Shown in pieces: positions 1 to 12,835 of a DNA stretch of 64,000 nt. The DNA comes from Amia ocellicauda. Its lineage: Eukaryota > Chordata > Actinopteri > Amiiformes > Amiidae. Position 1 is the stretch's first letter; each line of letters opens with the position of its first letter. The notes under the pieces were generated by a model. The model did no database searches. It was not told the DNA's origin and worked only from the letters and a program-made list of their open reading frames with translations. A program made the position numbers and the translations under genes. The DNA lies in the NCBI RefSeq assembly GCF_036373705.1, contig NC_089854.1, positions 22,608,339-22,672,338 on the forward strand, read 5' to 3'.

Positions 1-78
1 GACATCATCACAAGCAGCCCAGTTAGCCAAAACACGTGCTAAAAGCCTAACACTTTCGCGCTTTTCTCTCTGAACCAG

Positions 79-3000
79 GGAGAGAGCTGGCGAAATTTGT
101 GCGGTCGGGGTCTTCGAGTCAGCACTTGTCTCTCAGCCAGGACTTCTTCGAGGGCGCTGACTTCTCCGTCGACCTCGGCCCGGAGATGACCCGCCTGTCC
201 ATCATGTCCAACGACAGCGGCATCGAGAGGGACCTCCCCGTGACCGAGCTGCCCCCGTTGGTGGAGGAGCCCTCAGGCGGCGAGAGCGAGCAGGAGCAGG
301 GTCGCTTGTCCAGGAGGAACTGCATACGGATGAGGCCCTCCGTGTCCGATGGTATGGCACTCCTGCAGGACTCGCTGGAGGAGCCGGGGACTAGTGGGAA
401 GCTGCAGAGGAAAGCTGGGAAAAATGGGATGGCCTTCCCCAGACAGCAGAGTCTCTACACGGCTCGCATCGTGGTGCTGGGTGATGACCGGGTGCTGGGC
501 CGGCTGGCAAAGGCCTTTTATTCTCTACGGTAAGAGTGCTGAAGCAACTGCCACTAATCGTAGACATATTTTCAGATGGCAAGTCCTATGTCTTCCTGCA
601 GGAACACTAAGTTCACAGTTCGGTTTTGACCTGGTCTTTGTGTACTGACAGTGTGCACACACACAGCCTAGGCTTTGTGTTTGTTTTCGGCCCCAGAGCT
701 CGATGGAGAAATGTTCTGGCTTTAAAAGGGCTCTCTTTCTCACAGGAAAAGGGAGGCCAGGCGTCTCTTCTTGACGACAAAACTGAACCTGCAGATTTAC
801 TACATACCTGTTACTGATGAAACGCAGAGCGCCTCTCCAGTGAAGGTAAAAGCGACCGTCTGAGGCATTCAGTTCACAGTGGGTTATTTCTAGTCAGAGT
901 TATTTCTGCTGGACTTTGATGCACCTCACAGCTCCTGTAACCCATGGTTCAATTTGTGAGCAGTTTACAATTGTCTACTTGTGTCTACATGGGGTTTTCC
1001 CTCCTACATGCCAGTAGACATCCTGCTTAGATTGCTAAATTGCCTGTAGTCGTGTGAGTGATGTAGCGTCTGTGCACGCCAGTTCAGACTCCGGCTCGCC
1101 ATGACCCTGTACTGGAAGAAGCTGTGTTTGATAGTGAAGGAATGAATGAATGACTGCTGTTGTGTTGTATAAATAGTACTTTGGGGCTTTAGTTTAATTT
1201 CTCTAGGACTCCGTATCTGAAGGCTCTCCCAGGAAAGATCTGGGCAGAAATTGTGCATAATTGCAATGCAGTGTAACGTGTATCTTTGCATATCCCTTCT
1301 GCTTTCTTCTCCTCACAGGAAAATGTTTCGTCGATAAGCAGCAAGTTTTGCGATTTGGCCGCGTACCTGGGCAGGGTGGATCCGTGGTATGAGAGCAACA
1401 TCAACAGCCTGGGACATATGATTCCCAAGCTGGTGAAAATGGTACGGATCAGTCTCGGAAAGGTCATCCAACAAACAAGGGTGCCCATCATGCCAGTTCT
1501 TGCCAATGACCAAGATGCAATCCCATATTGCACTGGTGGTCTCGTTGCCAGTTGTGCTGTGAATATAGTCTGTCGTTTCAGTGTGAATCATTATCTGCAA
1601 GAATCTGTCTAGCACAGAGAGTTTTTTTTAATTTGCTTGCACAAGAGATACAAAGGCAAGCCCATGATGTTATAATAACACATCTACATTTCAGAAAAAG
1701 GACCTTAATTCCTTAACATCACTGTGGGACTGCACAATTGATAAAGCTGTTTACGGCTGTTTAATTGACAGGACTTCCGTTGTGTTGACAAAGGTACAGC
1801 TGCCTGGATCTTCTGTATTGGTTGCAAAGGAAGATGTTCTGACGAGGAATAGAATTGTGTCAATAAAAAGATGTACCTCACTCCCACTCAGATACCTAAA
1901 GAAAGTTCACATTGTGTCATTGCAGCAATCTAGCACAAGTAAATCGGCGGAGACCGACCCGTTTCTGGTTGATGTCATCTCCTACTACATCCGGATGGCG
2001 CTGCAGCCGGTTTATTTCACCATCTACTCTGTCAAGGTACGATCACACCTCTGGTTTGCTATCTGCTCTATGAAAACAGGACATTATATCACCTGCGTAG
2101 TCCACATGTAACAACTGTTTTAAGGTCTGTATAATTGTAATTGCCTGAACCCTAGTCAATTTACTAAAGGGGGAGTTACATACTGTATGAGCTGTTTAGA
2201 GGTACCTACCATTGCTGATTTGTCATTAAATAAGATAAATATCACTGCCCCACTTTAACTGGACACCCACAAGCCATGGTATCTGCATTGTTCTTTGTTC
2301 TGGAACACAATAAATGCTCATTCTGGTTCCCATGTGTCCCCTGTGTGTCCCCTGTGTGTCCCGTCCAGATCTCATTCTCCTCACTGACGAAGGAAACCGT
2401 GGAAGATGTTTTTGTGACACAACTGGAAGTAGATTTCCCAGAATTTAAAATGCCCACAAGTACATACAAAGGTAGGCACTAATGAAAGAAAACAAGTTTA
2501 AGTGCATGTATACATCTCTGCAATGTCTGGGAGGATGACCCTCTGGCCCTGTAACTCAGAGACTCCCCTGAGCTTTCCTTCGGGTTTTTCTTAAGGTATC
2601 GGCCCTCTTTAGCTGTGTGTTCTTCACTGGACTGAGGTTGAGGGTAGTTGTGAAGGTGTCTGGATATTGTAGAGTTTCTCTCCTGAATATGGACTACAAA
2701 ACTCTGCCTTTCATTTGACTTTCAACTTGTTGCAAACTTTGTGTGCCACTCTGGAACGTCAAAGGAAACGGAACCCAAAGCGGGTCCTCAAGTTCCCATT
2801 AAATCCACTGGCCACAAATAATAAAATATTAGAGCAATGCACCAAGACCTGTGATTGGGAGGGTGAAAACTTGTGTCTCCTATTTATGCAGTAAATGACA
2901 ATATTGAGTCGTGTTCTCCAATTCTCCAGATGGATCCGTGAGAAGTAAAAAGACCTTGACAGAAATCTGTGGAGCCGTCGTCTCTGTCAGCTACAGACAG

Positions 3001-4487
3001 GTAAGTCTTTATTGGCTACTTTTTAAATACACTCTTGTTATGCATATTTTTTGTTTAAAGTGGAAGTGGTACCAGAAGATCCTTCTGTAACTGGAATATG
3101 CCTCTTCATGTAAATTGACCTTTCAATAACATGTCTGTTTCTTTGTTGGGTGAATCTTGCCTTGATGACCTGATAATTAAAAAAGCTTATGAGGCATTTA
3201 TCTGCTTTCTTGTTTGATTTAAAGGCATCTTTAAGCAACAGAGAGACTGAAAGGGGAGTATCGTTACGAACATCTGGAGTTCTTATCAATGCCATTCCCT
3301 CAAATGAAACTGAAGGTATGCAATTCCACAGAACACACGGAACACACAGAACTGTTCTTTTTGATATTACTTTCCATGTAAACAGCATAGTTATTCAGAG
3401 GAGAACTAACAGTGTAATACAAACCATTTCCCTGGACGTTAATTAATTGCCAAAGTACAAAAAACTTCATTTTTGTGTTGACATCAAGTCAAATGATTTT
3501 AAATGATGTAGGAATGAAGATGTTACCAGTGTGTCTTATTGTCTTTGCTGTTCTTCGAAATTAAATGTGATTTTGTAGTCGTGCTGATTTTAAACCTGTG
3601 TATTCTCACCCTGCTGATGGTGACCGTTAAATGTTGGCGTGCATTTGAGTTCCTGTCCATCTTTCCATTGTTCTTGCAGACCTTGACTGTCTGATTGTTA
3701 CCTTCTGTGACAGTCAGAAATCCAAGACTGGGATGGTAGGTGTATTCAGTTTTCTTTCATGTTTTGTTTCCCCTAAACATTAACATAACAAAGTTTTTTC
3801 CCCTTTTTGAACTGCCTTTCCCCATATTTAGTTATGCACTGTAAATATGTATCGTGGCACTGTGCATACATTCTGTCTAATTACAGATTTGATTTGTTGC
3901 ATTTGTAGGAGCCCAAAATCAGGACTTGTAACATTAAAATCAGGACCCTGGAGCAAAAGGCTTTCACTGTCCGACTTGATAAGGACTCCCAGAGAGTATT
4001 TAAGGATGTCTTAAGGTAAGAACCATTTAAGGGAGAATATTTTCTCAAAACAATTATATGAAACATTAGAAAGTAGCAGACTGGAGGGTTTTGGAGCATG
4101 GGGCGGAGGTATTTACCAGAAGGTACACTACAGAGGCCACTAGATTGTGCCCTATAGACTTTGGACTACTCTCCTCCCCAGCATTACCGTTCTGCACACC
4201 TTCCCTGTGATGCCCTCAATTTCATTTCCCAGAAAGATATTTTAATCATTTATACTCAAGTTTGAATTATAACTAATTTAAAACAAGAATGATTTATTTT
4301 TAAGCTTAAATGTTTGCCTTTTCTTTCCAGCATCGAAGTGTCGCCGTGCTTGGACCCAGGCTACTCCGTCCAGAAAACCAGGAAGTCCAAGTTCAGCCTG
4401 GGGGATGAGAGAGAGGTGGGACTGACCCGGTACATGCACAAGGGGCTGCCTCTGCCAATCAACACATTCGCTGGGATCATCCAGTGA
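79..4487 (+). CDS. PIK3R6: PIK3R6 (p84/p87), C-terminal ten exons; 5' part lies outside the window
   Basis: Regulatory subunit of class IB PI3K-gamma. It couples the p110-gamma catalytic subunit to Ras and G-beta-gamma at the plasma membrane, raising PIP3. Coding exons read from splice sites are 79-529, 746-845, 1319-1441, 1926-2036, 2369-2471, 2930-3000, 3225-3315, 3680-3735, 3909-4015 and 4331-4487 (stop TGA). All ten join in frame with GT/AG borders and give about 424 residues, roughly the last 55% of a family protein of about 750. Diagnostic stretches are NDSGIERDLP, TARIVVLGDDRVLGRLAKA, LQIYYIPV, YLGRVDPWYESNINSL, DVISYYIRMALQPVYF and the C-terminus LPLPINTFAGIIQ. They match PIK3R6 rather than the paralogue PIK3R5, which has a different C-terminus and FGSDR in place of LGDDR. 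The visible part should contain the pseudokinase-like fold and the C-terminal G-beta-gamma-binding region, by family knowledge of p84/p101. The N-terminal helical region that binds p110-gamma is missing because the window starts inside the gene. Confidence 0.93.
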
Positions 4488-6300
4488 CACAGGCAGCCAA
4501 TCACAGCGCGGAATACTTCGGCAGCGGGAGATCACTGAAGAGGAAGCTGATGCAGATGTTTACAGTACCTAAATAAGCATCTGCTGACTCATGCAGTGCA
4601 TATAGTTAGCAACTACCACGTGCTTAATGGTATTAAAGTCTGCCTTCACTGTAGGCAGCTAACAGATCTACCTTTATAGAAGAAATCCAACACTGGAAAA
4701 TTGCAGCTGGATGTATAGCAAACACAGGTACCTGATCGTGTTTCAGGGGCTTGATAGAAAGATGAGAACTGTTAAACAAAACCGTTCTCAATGAATACAG
4801 CATTTAATATGCAGGAGAGCAGTACTCACTAATAGTTACAACTATAACCCAGAGATCAATTCTTACGAAAATGAAATGTATACACACTAATGGCAGCCTG
4901 GAGCCATTTAGTCTGGGTTCAAACTTTGTTGCTGAAACAGGTGATTGCTTGACAACTGCTATTTTGTCATCTGTGACATCTCTTAGGAGCACATTTACAT
5001 AATATAAGAAATCTTAAGTGTAAAGCACTTTACTTGTAAAACAAGGATCTGTGGTACGATTAGTTACAAAACGATAATCATAAGGAACAGGTGCCTGTGA
5101 GGCTGAGAAGGTTCTCTTCAGTCCTGAAACCGGGATCAGGATCGGCACGTGTCCAGCACGGTGAAATGAAGGTCGACACCAAACAACACGTCAGCCCTGC
5201 TTGGGCAGAGTATGCAGTCATCAGGACTCAACACTGCAGACCGGACTGAAATCATACAAAGAAGATCACGGCTTGTAAGAGTTTCGATTAGCTGCTAATG
5301 TTTAAAGAGGAACAAATCCCCAATTATTGTGTGTACTTTTCATTCGCATTGACTTTATACACTGACAAAAAAGTGCAATATGCAGGACAGTGATGGACGA
5401 GATCTCGGAGATGGGAATCTTGTCTTACTGCAGTTTTGGGGATGTCTATAAGATTGTGAAAGACAATAAGTACTCACACTGAGTTACAGTCAGGTTTATA
5501 ATAAATCAAAAAGGCACTGAATTATAGTAAATCATGTAAAACCTTTTCCTGTTCATTGAGACTAAATGGGTACAAAATAAAAGGTGTTTGCAAGAATTAC
5601 GTACACACACTTGCTTTTGAGCCCTTTCTCAGTGAGGTGTAATTCACACATAGCATGTGTGTCTTTGATTAATCATTTACAGTAGCTTTCCTGTAACGTG
5701 AGTTACAAAGGGTGCTAAAACGGGCTGCTAATTTACAGAAACAAAAACAAGCTGTTAGGTGATTTATTTTCATGCACAATCGGTGATGTGTTGGGCAGTT
5801 TGATTATAGATATGAATTTTTATTTTCCTCATGGAGTTAACTATTACATAATCTGGATTCATGCATTCATTTTAATAGTTACATATCTGTGTATTTTTCA
5901 ATTTTTTAACTGGAAACTGGTATCCTGGTGGATAACTTGCATATATCTTGGTGTGGACTATTTTCATGTGAAGTTCACTAGAGGCCCTTTGGTCAAAAGT
6001 GTCTTTTAAATGACTAATTTCAAGGAGAGAAGTCATGTGCTCATCTTGTAGGCCCCAGAATTTATTCTTGCATATCTATATAATCTGAAAGCAAACACTG
6101 CACTTCCTGTCTGACCAGGCATTAAACGCCTCAGTTCAAGATTTTGTATGATCATTAATGAGCATTTGCACAATATTTTGTACTAGACTTGCGTTATGAA
6201 CTTGTCATCTCCTGTACATTAATGTATATTGTATATAATGTAATTTATTAGTAGTAAATATGTTAATTACTATAATGTTTGTACATACTGTATGAATAAA
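4488..6300 (+). other. PIK3R6 3' UTR and possible transcript ends
   Basis: There is no coding potential after the stop codon. Poly(A) signals AATAAA lie at about 5500, 5576-5581 and 6295-6300. The last is in an AT-rich stretch followed by T-rich sequence, so it is a plausible distal end. Which one is used cannot be decided from sequence alone. Confidence 0.5.
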
Positions 6301-6479
6301 ATTGAAATGAGCTGGGAGCTTTTTGATTTTTGTATATTTAATGTTTGTCCGGTTCTGTGCCATGAGAGCAGTGAAACAGGGTCCATGAAAATAAATTCAT
6401 GATTAATAGAGAGGTTATGCAGTCTTATATATAATGGTTCAGAGGGATTTGCCTATTTCAAAAGTATAACGTCAAAGAA

Positions 6480-8055
6480 TAGAGGTCATTAAATAATAGG
6501 TCAATAAATAAGGAAGTGAAAAAACTAAAAGCTAAAAATGGAAGTATCTTGGAAAACAAACAAGATGTGGTAAATGTTCTAAATGAGTATTTCACAGAGG
6601 TTTTTACAAAATAAAAAGTGAAGAGATCAGGATAAATGAGGAGGTACTAAAGGGACTAGCAGAATTAAAAACAAACAAATCACCTGGTACTGATGGTATA
6701 TTTCCAACAGTACTTAAAGAAATTAGGGAATGTTTTTATAGGCCTCTAACTCAAATATTCCAGTTAACACTTAGAGCAGGGCCAACTGACTGGAAAACTG
6801 CTAATGTCATCCACAAGAAAGAGGACAAAACTGAGTCAGGAAATTACAGACCAGTCAGTCTCACCTGTATTACGTGTACACTTTTGGAAAAAATATTAGA
6901 CAGAAAATAGAGGAGCATCTTAATGAAAACCATATTCTTGGAGATAGTCAACACGGGTTTAGACGAGGCAGATAGTCTTACCAATCTATTCGAATTTTTT
7001 GAACATGCAACTTCAGCTGTAGATCATGTGAAAGCATATGATATGATATACTTAGATTTTCAAAAAGCTTTTGATAAGGTTCCACACCAAAGACTGATCC
7101 TCAAATTCAGGGTAATGAAAGTAGATGGATTATGAACTGGTTGATGTCTAGGAAACAGAGGGTGTCGATTAGAGGAGTTGCTTCTAACTGGAGTGAGGTT
7201 GTTAGTGGAGTTCCACAGGGATCAGTACTAGGGCCTTTGCTTTTTCTAATCTATATTAATGATCTGGACTCTGGGATAGTTAGCAAACTTGTCAAATTTG
7301 CAGATGATACTAAAATAGGTGGCTCAGCAGATACAATCTCGGCAGCACAGGTTATTCAAAGGGACTTAGATAATATTCAGTTGTGGGCCGACACCTGGCA
7401 GATGAAATTCAATGTGGACAAGTGCAAGGTATTACATGCAAGGTAACAAAAATGTCCACTAATTACACCATGGGAGGAATAGAACTAGATGAAGTAACAC
7501 ATGAGAAAGACCTAGGAGTCTATGTGGACTCCTCACTTTCTCCATCCAAACAATGTGGGGAAGCAATAAAAAAGGCAAACACAATGTTAGGGTATATTGT
7601 CAAAAGTGCAGAATTGAGAACAAGGGCAGTGATGTTCAGACTGTACAATGCACTAGTTAGAGCTCATCTGGATACTGTGTGCAGTTCTGGGCTCCACACT
7701 TCAAGAAAGATATCGCTGCTCTAGAGGCAGTTCAGAGGAGAGCAACCAGACTTATTCCAGGTCTGAAGGGAATGTCCTACTGAGAGACTGAGGAACTGAA
7801 CCTTTTCACCCTGGAACAGAGGAGACTACGTGGGGACTTGATCCAAGTCTTCAAAAGACATTTAAGACAGAAAACAGGAGACACTTCTTCACACAGAGAG
7901 TCGTCACAATCTGGAACAAACTCCCCAGCGATGTGGTAGAAGCTGAAAATTTGGATAGGATCCTTGTATCACTCAGTTATTAATGGACACCAAACGAGCA
8001 CGATGGGTCGAATGGCCTCCTCTCGTTTGTAAACTTTCTTATGTTCTCATGTTTC
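6480..8055 (+). mobile_element. Decayed, 5'-truncated CR1/L2-like LINE
   Basis: Reverse-transcriptase remains are spread over several frames. They include TNKSPGTDG (about 6676), GNYRPVSLT (about 6839), YLDFQKAFDKVPHQR (about 7048-7094), VPQGSVLGPLLFLIYINDL (about 7210) and the catalytic FADD box in KFADDTKIGG (about 7294-7323). Frame changes near 7135 and 7446 and internal stops show that it is dead. The 3' end (about 7900-8055) has the tail CACGATGGGTCGAATGGCC and ends in TTTCTTATGTTCTCATG. A second copy of this tail occurs inverted at 25455-25830. No endonuclease domain is visible, so the copy is 5'-truncated as usual for LINEs. Assignment to the CR1/L2 group is from RT motifs only. Confidence 0.85.
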
Positions 8056-8461
8056 AATAAAAATATGCCATATTGACTTACAGTGAAGTTGCGACACCTA
8101 CTGCTCGACAGGAAGAATTGATTTTTAGAATCATTAAAATAATACATTACAGCTATTGGTGTTTTCTACAGACCTGATACAAAATATTGTTAACTAATAA
8201 AGTATTGTTTTGTAAGGAATCTTCGTTGTTTTTAATTACTATTGTGCAAGTCCAGTTATTGCACTGAATGAAACCAAGGTCTGCAATAATTTATTTTTCA
8301 AAGAAAGTTGAATTCAGTTCGCATTTCATTTCGCGAGCTCATGTGCAGCAGTCAAAATAAGATTGGCGATGTGTCAAGACTAATTTAATTCATTAAACAG
8401 AATGTGCAGGAAGAAAATAATTATGCAAACCTGATCTCCTGCCGTGCAGTTGCCATCCTAG

Positions 8462-8473
8462 CCACTAGAGGCC
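8462..8473 (+). promoter_or_regulatory. Possible CTCF-type site
   Basis: CCACTAGAGGCC matches the CTCF core CCASYAGRKGGC at 11 of 12 positions. It lies about 230 bp upstream of the GC-rich putative MFSD6L first exon. A single-mismatch 12-mer is weak evidence. Confidence 0.25.
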
Positions 8474-8689
8474 ACTGCAACAAATCAGGATATTAATGCA
8501 GCTGCGCGTCATCAGTCCTGCACCTGCGGGTTACAGGTGGCATTGGCAAAGGGATCTTTAGATATTTTAAAAATGAGTTGTTTGAGGTCTGGGTTACAGT
8601 TTTGCTTACTATGACAGAGCCACCTCTCTTACAACAGTTGAATCAACGTGTGTCAGCACGTTATGTAAAGGTAAATAATTACAATTTAA

Positions 8690-8901
8690 CTTAAGTGTCG
8701 CATTCGTGTGGCGCAGATCTCCGCTGCGCCACCAACGGGATTGCTGAGATTGTGCAGATGTGCGCGGCTAAACCAATAGGATCGCTGGGATGCTGCAGAT
8801 CTGCGTGAGTCTGCGCTGCACGAACGCAGCCCTTCAATCGTGACGTGTCGAGCCGGGCGGAGACGGACAGCTGCGCAGCTCTGCAGGAAGCGCTGGACAC
8901 G
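8690..8901 (+). promoter_or_regulatory. Putative MFSD6L promoter and non-coding first exon
   Basis: This is a CpG- and GC-rich island in otherwise AT-rich DNA. It contains CCAAT (about 8775) and ends in a good splice donor, GACACG/GTGAGA, near 8901. About 1.15 kb downstream, an acceptor (TGTTTACAG at about 10050) precedes the MFSD6L start codon. The simplest reading is a 5' UTR exon here spliced to the coding exon. This is inferred from composition and splice signals only. Confidence 0.4.
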
Positions 8902-10081
8902 GTGAGATTTTCATGGCTCTGTAGTTAATCTATCATTTACAGGTCGTGCTATGCATACACAGATGTACTTCATTAGACCAGTGATAAGGGATGGGATATT
9001 TGTTTCACCCAAGAAAAGTTTTTAAGGAAAAGTGTCAATCAACTTTTTATTTCCTTATTCTTTCCTGGGACTGAAATGCATGGCTGTTATCTGGGTCTTG
9101 ATCAAAGTTGAATGTAAAACAATAATGGCATAGTTATTTCGGTAATTAACTCTTCTTTTTTTGTTGTATTTGAAGTGGAAATGTAAAACACTACAGGTTT
9201 GACAGCTGTCGCGCATGCACAGGTGCGCCACGGGATTTAGTAACACAATAATACATAAATAACTTGTCACTTATTTCAGCTGAATGCATTCCGTGCAGAA
9301 TTAAACAGAGGCCTTACAATAATAGATGATTTTGTAAAACGCGCACAATCTAGTGCAGAAATCTAGTCCATTGCATTAATAAATAAATCATACTAGGATT
9401 ACACAACCTCACCGAAGGCCTTCACTGAAAGTATGTTTTGTTGGTAAGTTTGTAATGGGTTGGGCGTTTAGTGTGACACACACATTTGTACAGTATTTGT
9501 ACACTTGTAAATGTAAAACAGTGAGCAAGTCTTCCTGGATTGAGTTTTAAATATTTATTTTGGTTCATGGATTGGCCATTGAATTAGTTTTGCGTTCCTA
9601 TGTCCTTATTTGCCAAAAATATGAATGTGTGTTGGCTCCTGTAATGATGAAGCTAAAGCAGTTTTTAATGCAGGGGGGACATGCATGTTTTTAACAATTG
9701 GGACATATTTGATTAAATGTTTAACCGTGTAGAAAGTTTGGTGTTTATTTTGGATAGAAAACTGCACTGCACTGCAATTTAGTACATTTCAAGTTCAGAG
9801 AATGTGAAGTGTTTATATTACAACTGAAAATGTTATTCCTTTTATTGGTTAAACGGTAATGCTAGCCTGGTGAAAATCAGTGATGTTTCCTAACTTTGTG
9901 TTACTGTATAAATACTGTTCCTCTCCACTGTCACTGGAATCCCAGGCATGCAATTGCACATGAAACCTTGTAGAGTAGGAAAGATAAGTACAATAAGACT
10001 GGCTATGATACGAGAGCAAACTGTAATCCCTTAAATCTGTCTGTTTACAGAGTTGCCTCTCTGTGGAGACCTGAGAGAGAA

Positions 10082-11971
10082 ATGTCTCCAGCCATGACCA
10101 GAAGCAAGCAGTGGGATATACGGCGTGCTATTGCCCTCGCCAGCGTTTTTCATTTCATCCACTCCGCCGCGAAGGCCTGCTTGATCCCCTTTCTGACACT
10201 GTACTTCAGGCAGCTCGGCCTAACGGCGTCCATGACCGGCATTGTAATGGGGACCAAGCACCTGCTCAGCCTGGTGTGGAGCCCCATTTCTGGCCTGCTG
10301 GCCAAGCACTACAATAAAAGGCGAGGGGTGATTCTGGCCTCCCTGCTGGGCTCGGTGGCAGCCAGTCTGCTTCTCCTCCTCATCCCTCCCTCGAACGATG
10401 AGGTGATGAGCCGGTATTGCAACATCAGCCTCTGGGGGGGCGCTGCAGATCCCGAAATCATAGAGGATTCAAACAGGTATGTTAATTTCGGGAACGTTAC
10501 ACCCACCTTGGGCACATTCACTACCCTGGGGTACCAGACCACCTCGACTTTCCCGATAAACGAGACCAGTGCGTCCGTGTCAGGGACCAACAGTGTGGTC
10601 CACACGACACGCGGGGTAACTGGTGTGGAGCTGCCTTTGCCTGCAGGTACGAGTGTCGGTGTCCTGTCAGGAGCGAACCAAACTTCAGACCAAGCCACTG
10701 ACCACTTGAATGAACCGAAGCAATCGGTGACATCAGTCACTCAACAGCCAACGGCCAAGAAAGCTGACGCGCAAGAAGGTGACAGTGTGGATGAACGCAG
10801 AGTTTCAGCTGGTGGCACCTCCATCCACACTCCTTCAAAGAGAAAAGCGAGATCAGTCTTGAATGCCGAGCTGGAAAAAGATGCAAGCTCGGAGTTTCTG
10901 GGCAATCTCAATGTCATGGATGCTCAGCACCAGCTTTTCTTCCTGGTCCTCATGGTTGTGGCTCTGTGGGAGTTCCTGGCCGCGCCCCTGGAGCAGACGG
11001 CGGATGATGGTCTGTATGAGTATCTGGATTTTGTGGACGCCACCGACCGCTATGGCAAACATAGGGTCTGGGCGCTGCTGGGGGCGGCGGGCAGCGTCGG
11101 CTGCATTGGGCTCCTGGTCAGCAGCCTGAACTGCTTCATAAGTGGCCACACTCCCCGCAGCGCCGTCCACTTCTACACCCACGCTCTCCTGATCGCCGCA
11201 GCCATCCTGGTCGCCGCCTTCTTGCCGCTCTACTCCAGCAGGAAGCGGGAGCCCCTGAACCAAGTGGTCAGGGCCCTGCAGCTGGTGAGCGCCGAGGGCC
11301 GGGCCATGCTGTGCGCCACCACTGCCTTCCTGGTGGGGGCAGCCGGAGCCGGCGTGGACAACTTCCTCTTCTGGGAGATGCAGGACAAGGGGAGCAGTGA
11401 GCTGTTCATGGGGTCCTCATTGGCCATAGCGCTGCTCTCACAGTTCGCAATGTCCTTCTTCAGCAACAGAGTCTCCAAAGTCCTCGGCCAGATGGGGACC
11501 GTAGTGTTCGGGACCGTCTGTCTGGCCCTGCAGTGCCTCTACTACTCCTTCCTGTGGTCCCCGTGGGCAGTGCTGCCTGTTCAGGTGTTGAGCTCCTTCA
11601 GTGGTGGGGCGCTGTGGGTGGCCTTGCGTACCCAGTGCGACGACATCTCCACGCCGGGGATGGAGAGAGCTGTACAGAGGGTCTTCCACGGCCTCTCGCT
11701 GGGCCTGGGGGCCGGCCTGGGCAGCTTCGCCGGCGGCTTCGTCACCCAGAGGTTCGGTGTGGAGTTGCTCTTCAGGGCAACCGCAGCTGCTCTGCTCTTG
11801 TGGTCCGTGGGCTTCCTGATCGCACAGTCCAGGATGCCCCGGCAGAAGAGGCTGAACTATTCGAGGCTCTTAGTGGCCGACACAAGCGAAGTCAGCGACT
11901 CGGAGTCGGAACAGGAGAGAGACTGGCTTGTGAGCGCAATGAAGGATGATAAATGCAATAACATCCGGTAA
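10082..11971 (+). CDS. MFSD6L: MFSD6L, major facilitator superfamily domain-containing 6-like, single coding exon
   Basis: A 629-residue multi-pass membrane protein, slightly longer than the mammalian protein of about 590. Its substrate is unknown. Hydrophobic helices are visible from about residue 17 (ALASVFHFIHSAAKACLIPF) to about 585. The MFS loop 2-3 signature appears as SGLLAKHYNKRRGVILAS around residues 70-88. A hydrophilic loop of about 180 residues (about 103-285) follows the third helix. It is Ser/Thr-rich and has sequons NIS, NVT, NET and NQT, so it is probably lumenal or extracellular and glycosylated. The C-terminal tail is acidic with a Ser cluster (SDSESEQE), a likely CK2-type target. 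The first ATG is chosen because it follows an acceptor-like site and a stretch without upstream coding similarity; a second ATG four codons later is also possible. Gene content (PIK3R6 upstream) matches vertebrate synteny. The coding exon is much more GC-rich than its surroundings. Confidence 0.9.
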   Translation: MSPAMTRSKQWDIRRAIALASVFHFIHSAAKACLIPFLTLYFRQLGLTASMTGIVMGTKHLLSLVWSPISGLLAKHYNKRRGVILASLLGSVAASLLLLLIPPSNDEVMSRYCNISLWGGAADPEIIEDSNRYVNFGNVTPTLGTFTTLGYQTTSTFPINETSASVSGTNSVVHTTRGVTGVELPLPAGTSVGVLSGANQTSDQATDHLNEPKQSVTSVTQQPTAKKADAQEGDSVDERRVSAGGTSIHTPSKRKARSVLNAELEKDASSEFLGNLNVMDAQHQLFFLVLMVVALWEFLAAPLEQTADDGLYEYLDFVDATDRYGKHRVWALLGAAGSVGCIGLLVSSLNCFISGHTPRSAVHFYTHALLIAAAILVAAFLPLYSSRKREPLNQVVRALQLVSAEGRAMLCATTAFLVGAAGAGVDNFLFWEMQDKGSSELFMGSSLAIALLSQFAMSFFSNRVSKVLGQMGTVVFGTVCLALQCLYYSFLWSPWAVLPVQVLSSFSGGALWVALRTQCDDISTPGMERAVQRVFHGLSLGLGAGLGSFAGGFVTQRFGVELLFRATAAALLLWSVGFLIAQSRMPRQKRLNYSRLLVADTSEVSDSESEQERDWLVSAMKDDKCNNIR

Positions 11972-12835
11972 AACAAACAAACAAACATTGTGTTCTTCCA
12001 AAAAGGGCTTTACAGATATCTGTGAACAGGCAACAATTATTCTCACCTAAAAGCGTTTTGAATGTTTGGAATTGAAAGAAGTGCCTTCCAGAGGGGAACG
12101 TCTCTAAAGTCCAAGAGACGGATAACAAGAGGGTAAATCCACTGGCTAATTAAATTGTCGATTCTCTGCAAAGTTGGGGACTTTCTATGCTTTGTGCAGA
12201 ATACATTAATCCTCCTGACAGGAAAACCGCTCAACCGGGAAGTCTTTAACTATTCAAATGATGGTTCATAATACCTAGTCAGTCAACTTGATAAACCAGT
12301 ATTTGCATAAACTAAAAACAGAGTATTGTGTAGGAATTCTTGGTAGAAGCTTCTCATAGAAGCAGAAGGGATAAGATCAGCGACGTCCCCCCAGAACTGT
12401 GCAGGGAAGAGGTTATTTCTTCACAGAAAGTTGTGATGTGCAGCGCTTTGCCATCCAAATTACCTTTGTGTTCCAAATGGAGAGTTTTGTTTTTGTTTTT
12501 TTGTAGTCCATGTTTAACACTTTTGTCTCCTCCTTAGTTTTAATGAAACAGACTGGTTATCCTAAGACCACTTAAACTTGAGTCAAAGTGTGAAATTGTA
12601 TTCTGAAAGTGTTCCAAACTACCTAAAACTCGAGGGTCTGTTCATGTAATTTCGAAGGTATGTTGTGTGAAAGGGTTTTTGCACAAGCAGCTAGTTATAT
12701 TTGGTGATTTTGTTTGGCGTCTTCTGTTCTGTGATGGGCTCGTGTGCCAGTAGCTGGGCTCTGTCTGTTTCCACTGGAAAATGGGGAGGGTAAAATATCC
12801 CCGAGCTACACTCAACCTGCGACTCCTCTGTGCCT

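Noticed and set aside
79-4487. PIK3R5 (p101) as identity of the first gene
   Set aside because: The exons fit the paralogue PIK3R6 better: LGDDR, GRVDPWY, YYIRM and a PINTF-type C-terminus. PIK3R5 has FGSDR and a different C-terminal tail.
7132-7724. Functional reverse transcriptase gene
   Set aside because: Frames are broken at about 7135 and 7446 and the element is 5'-truncated; it is annotated as a dead LINE.
10309-10740. 143-codon frame on the minus strand inside MFSD6L
   Set aside because: Antisense shadow of a GC-rich coding exon; no independent start context, domain or neighbours.
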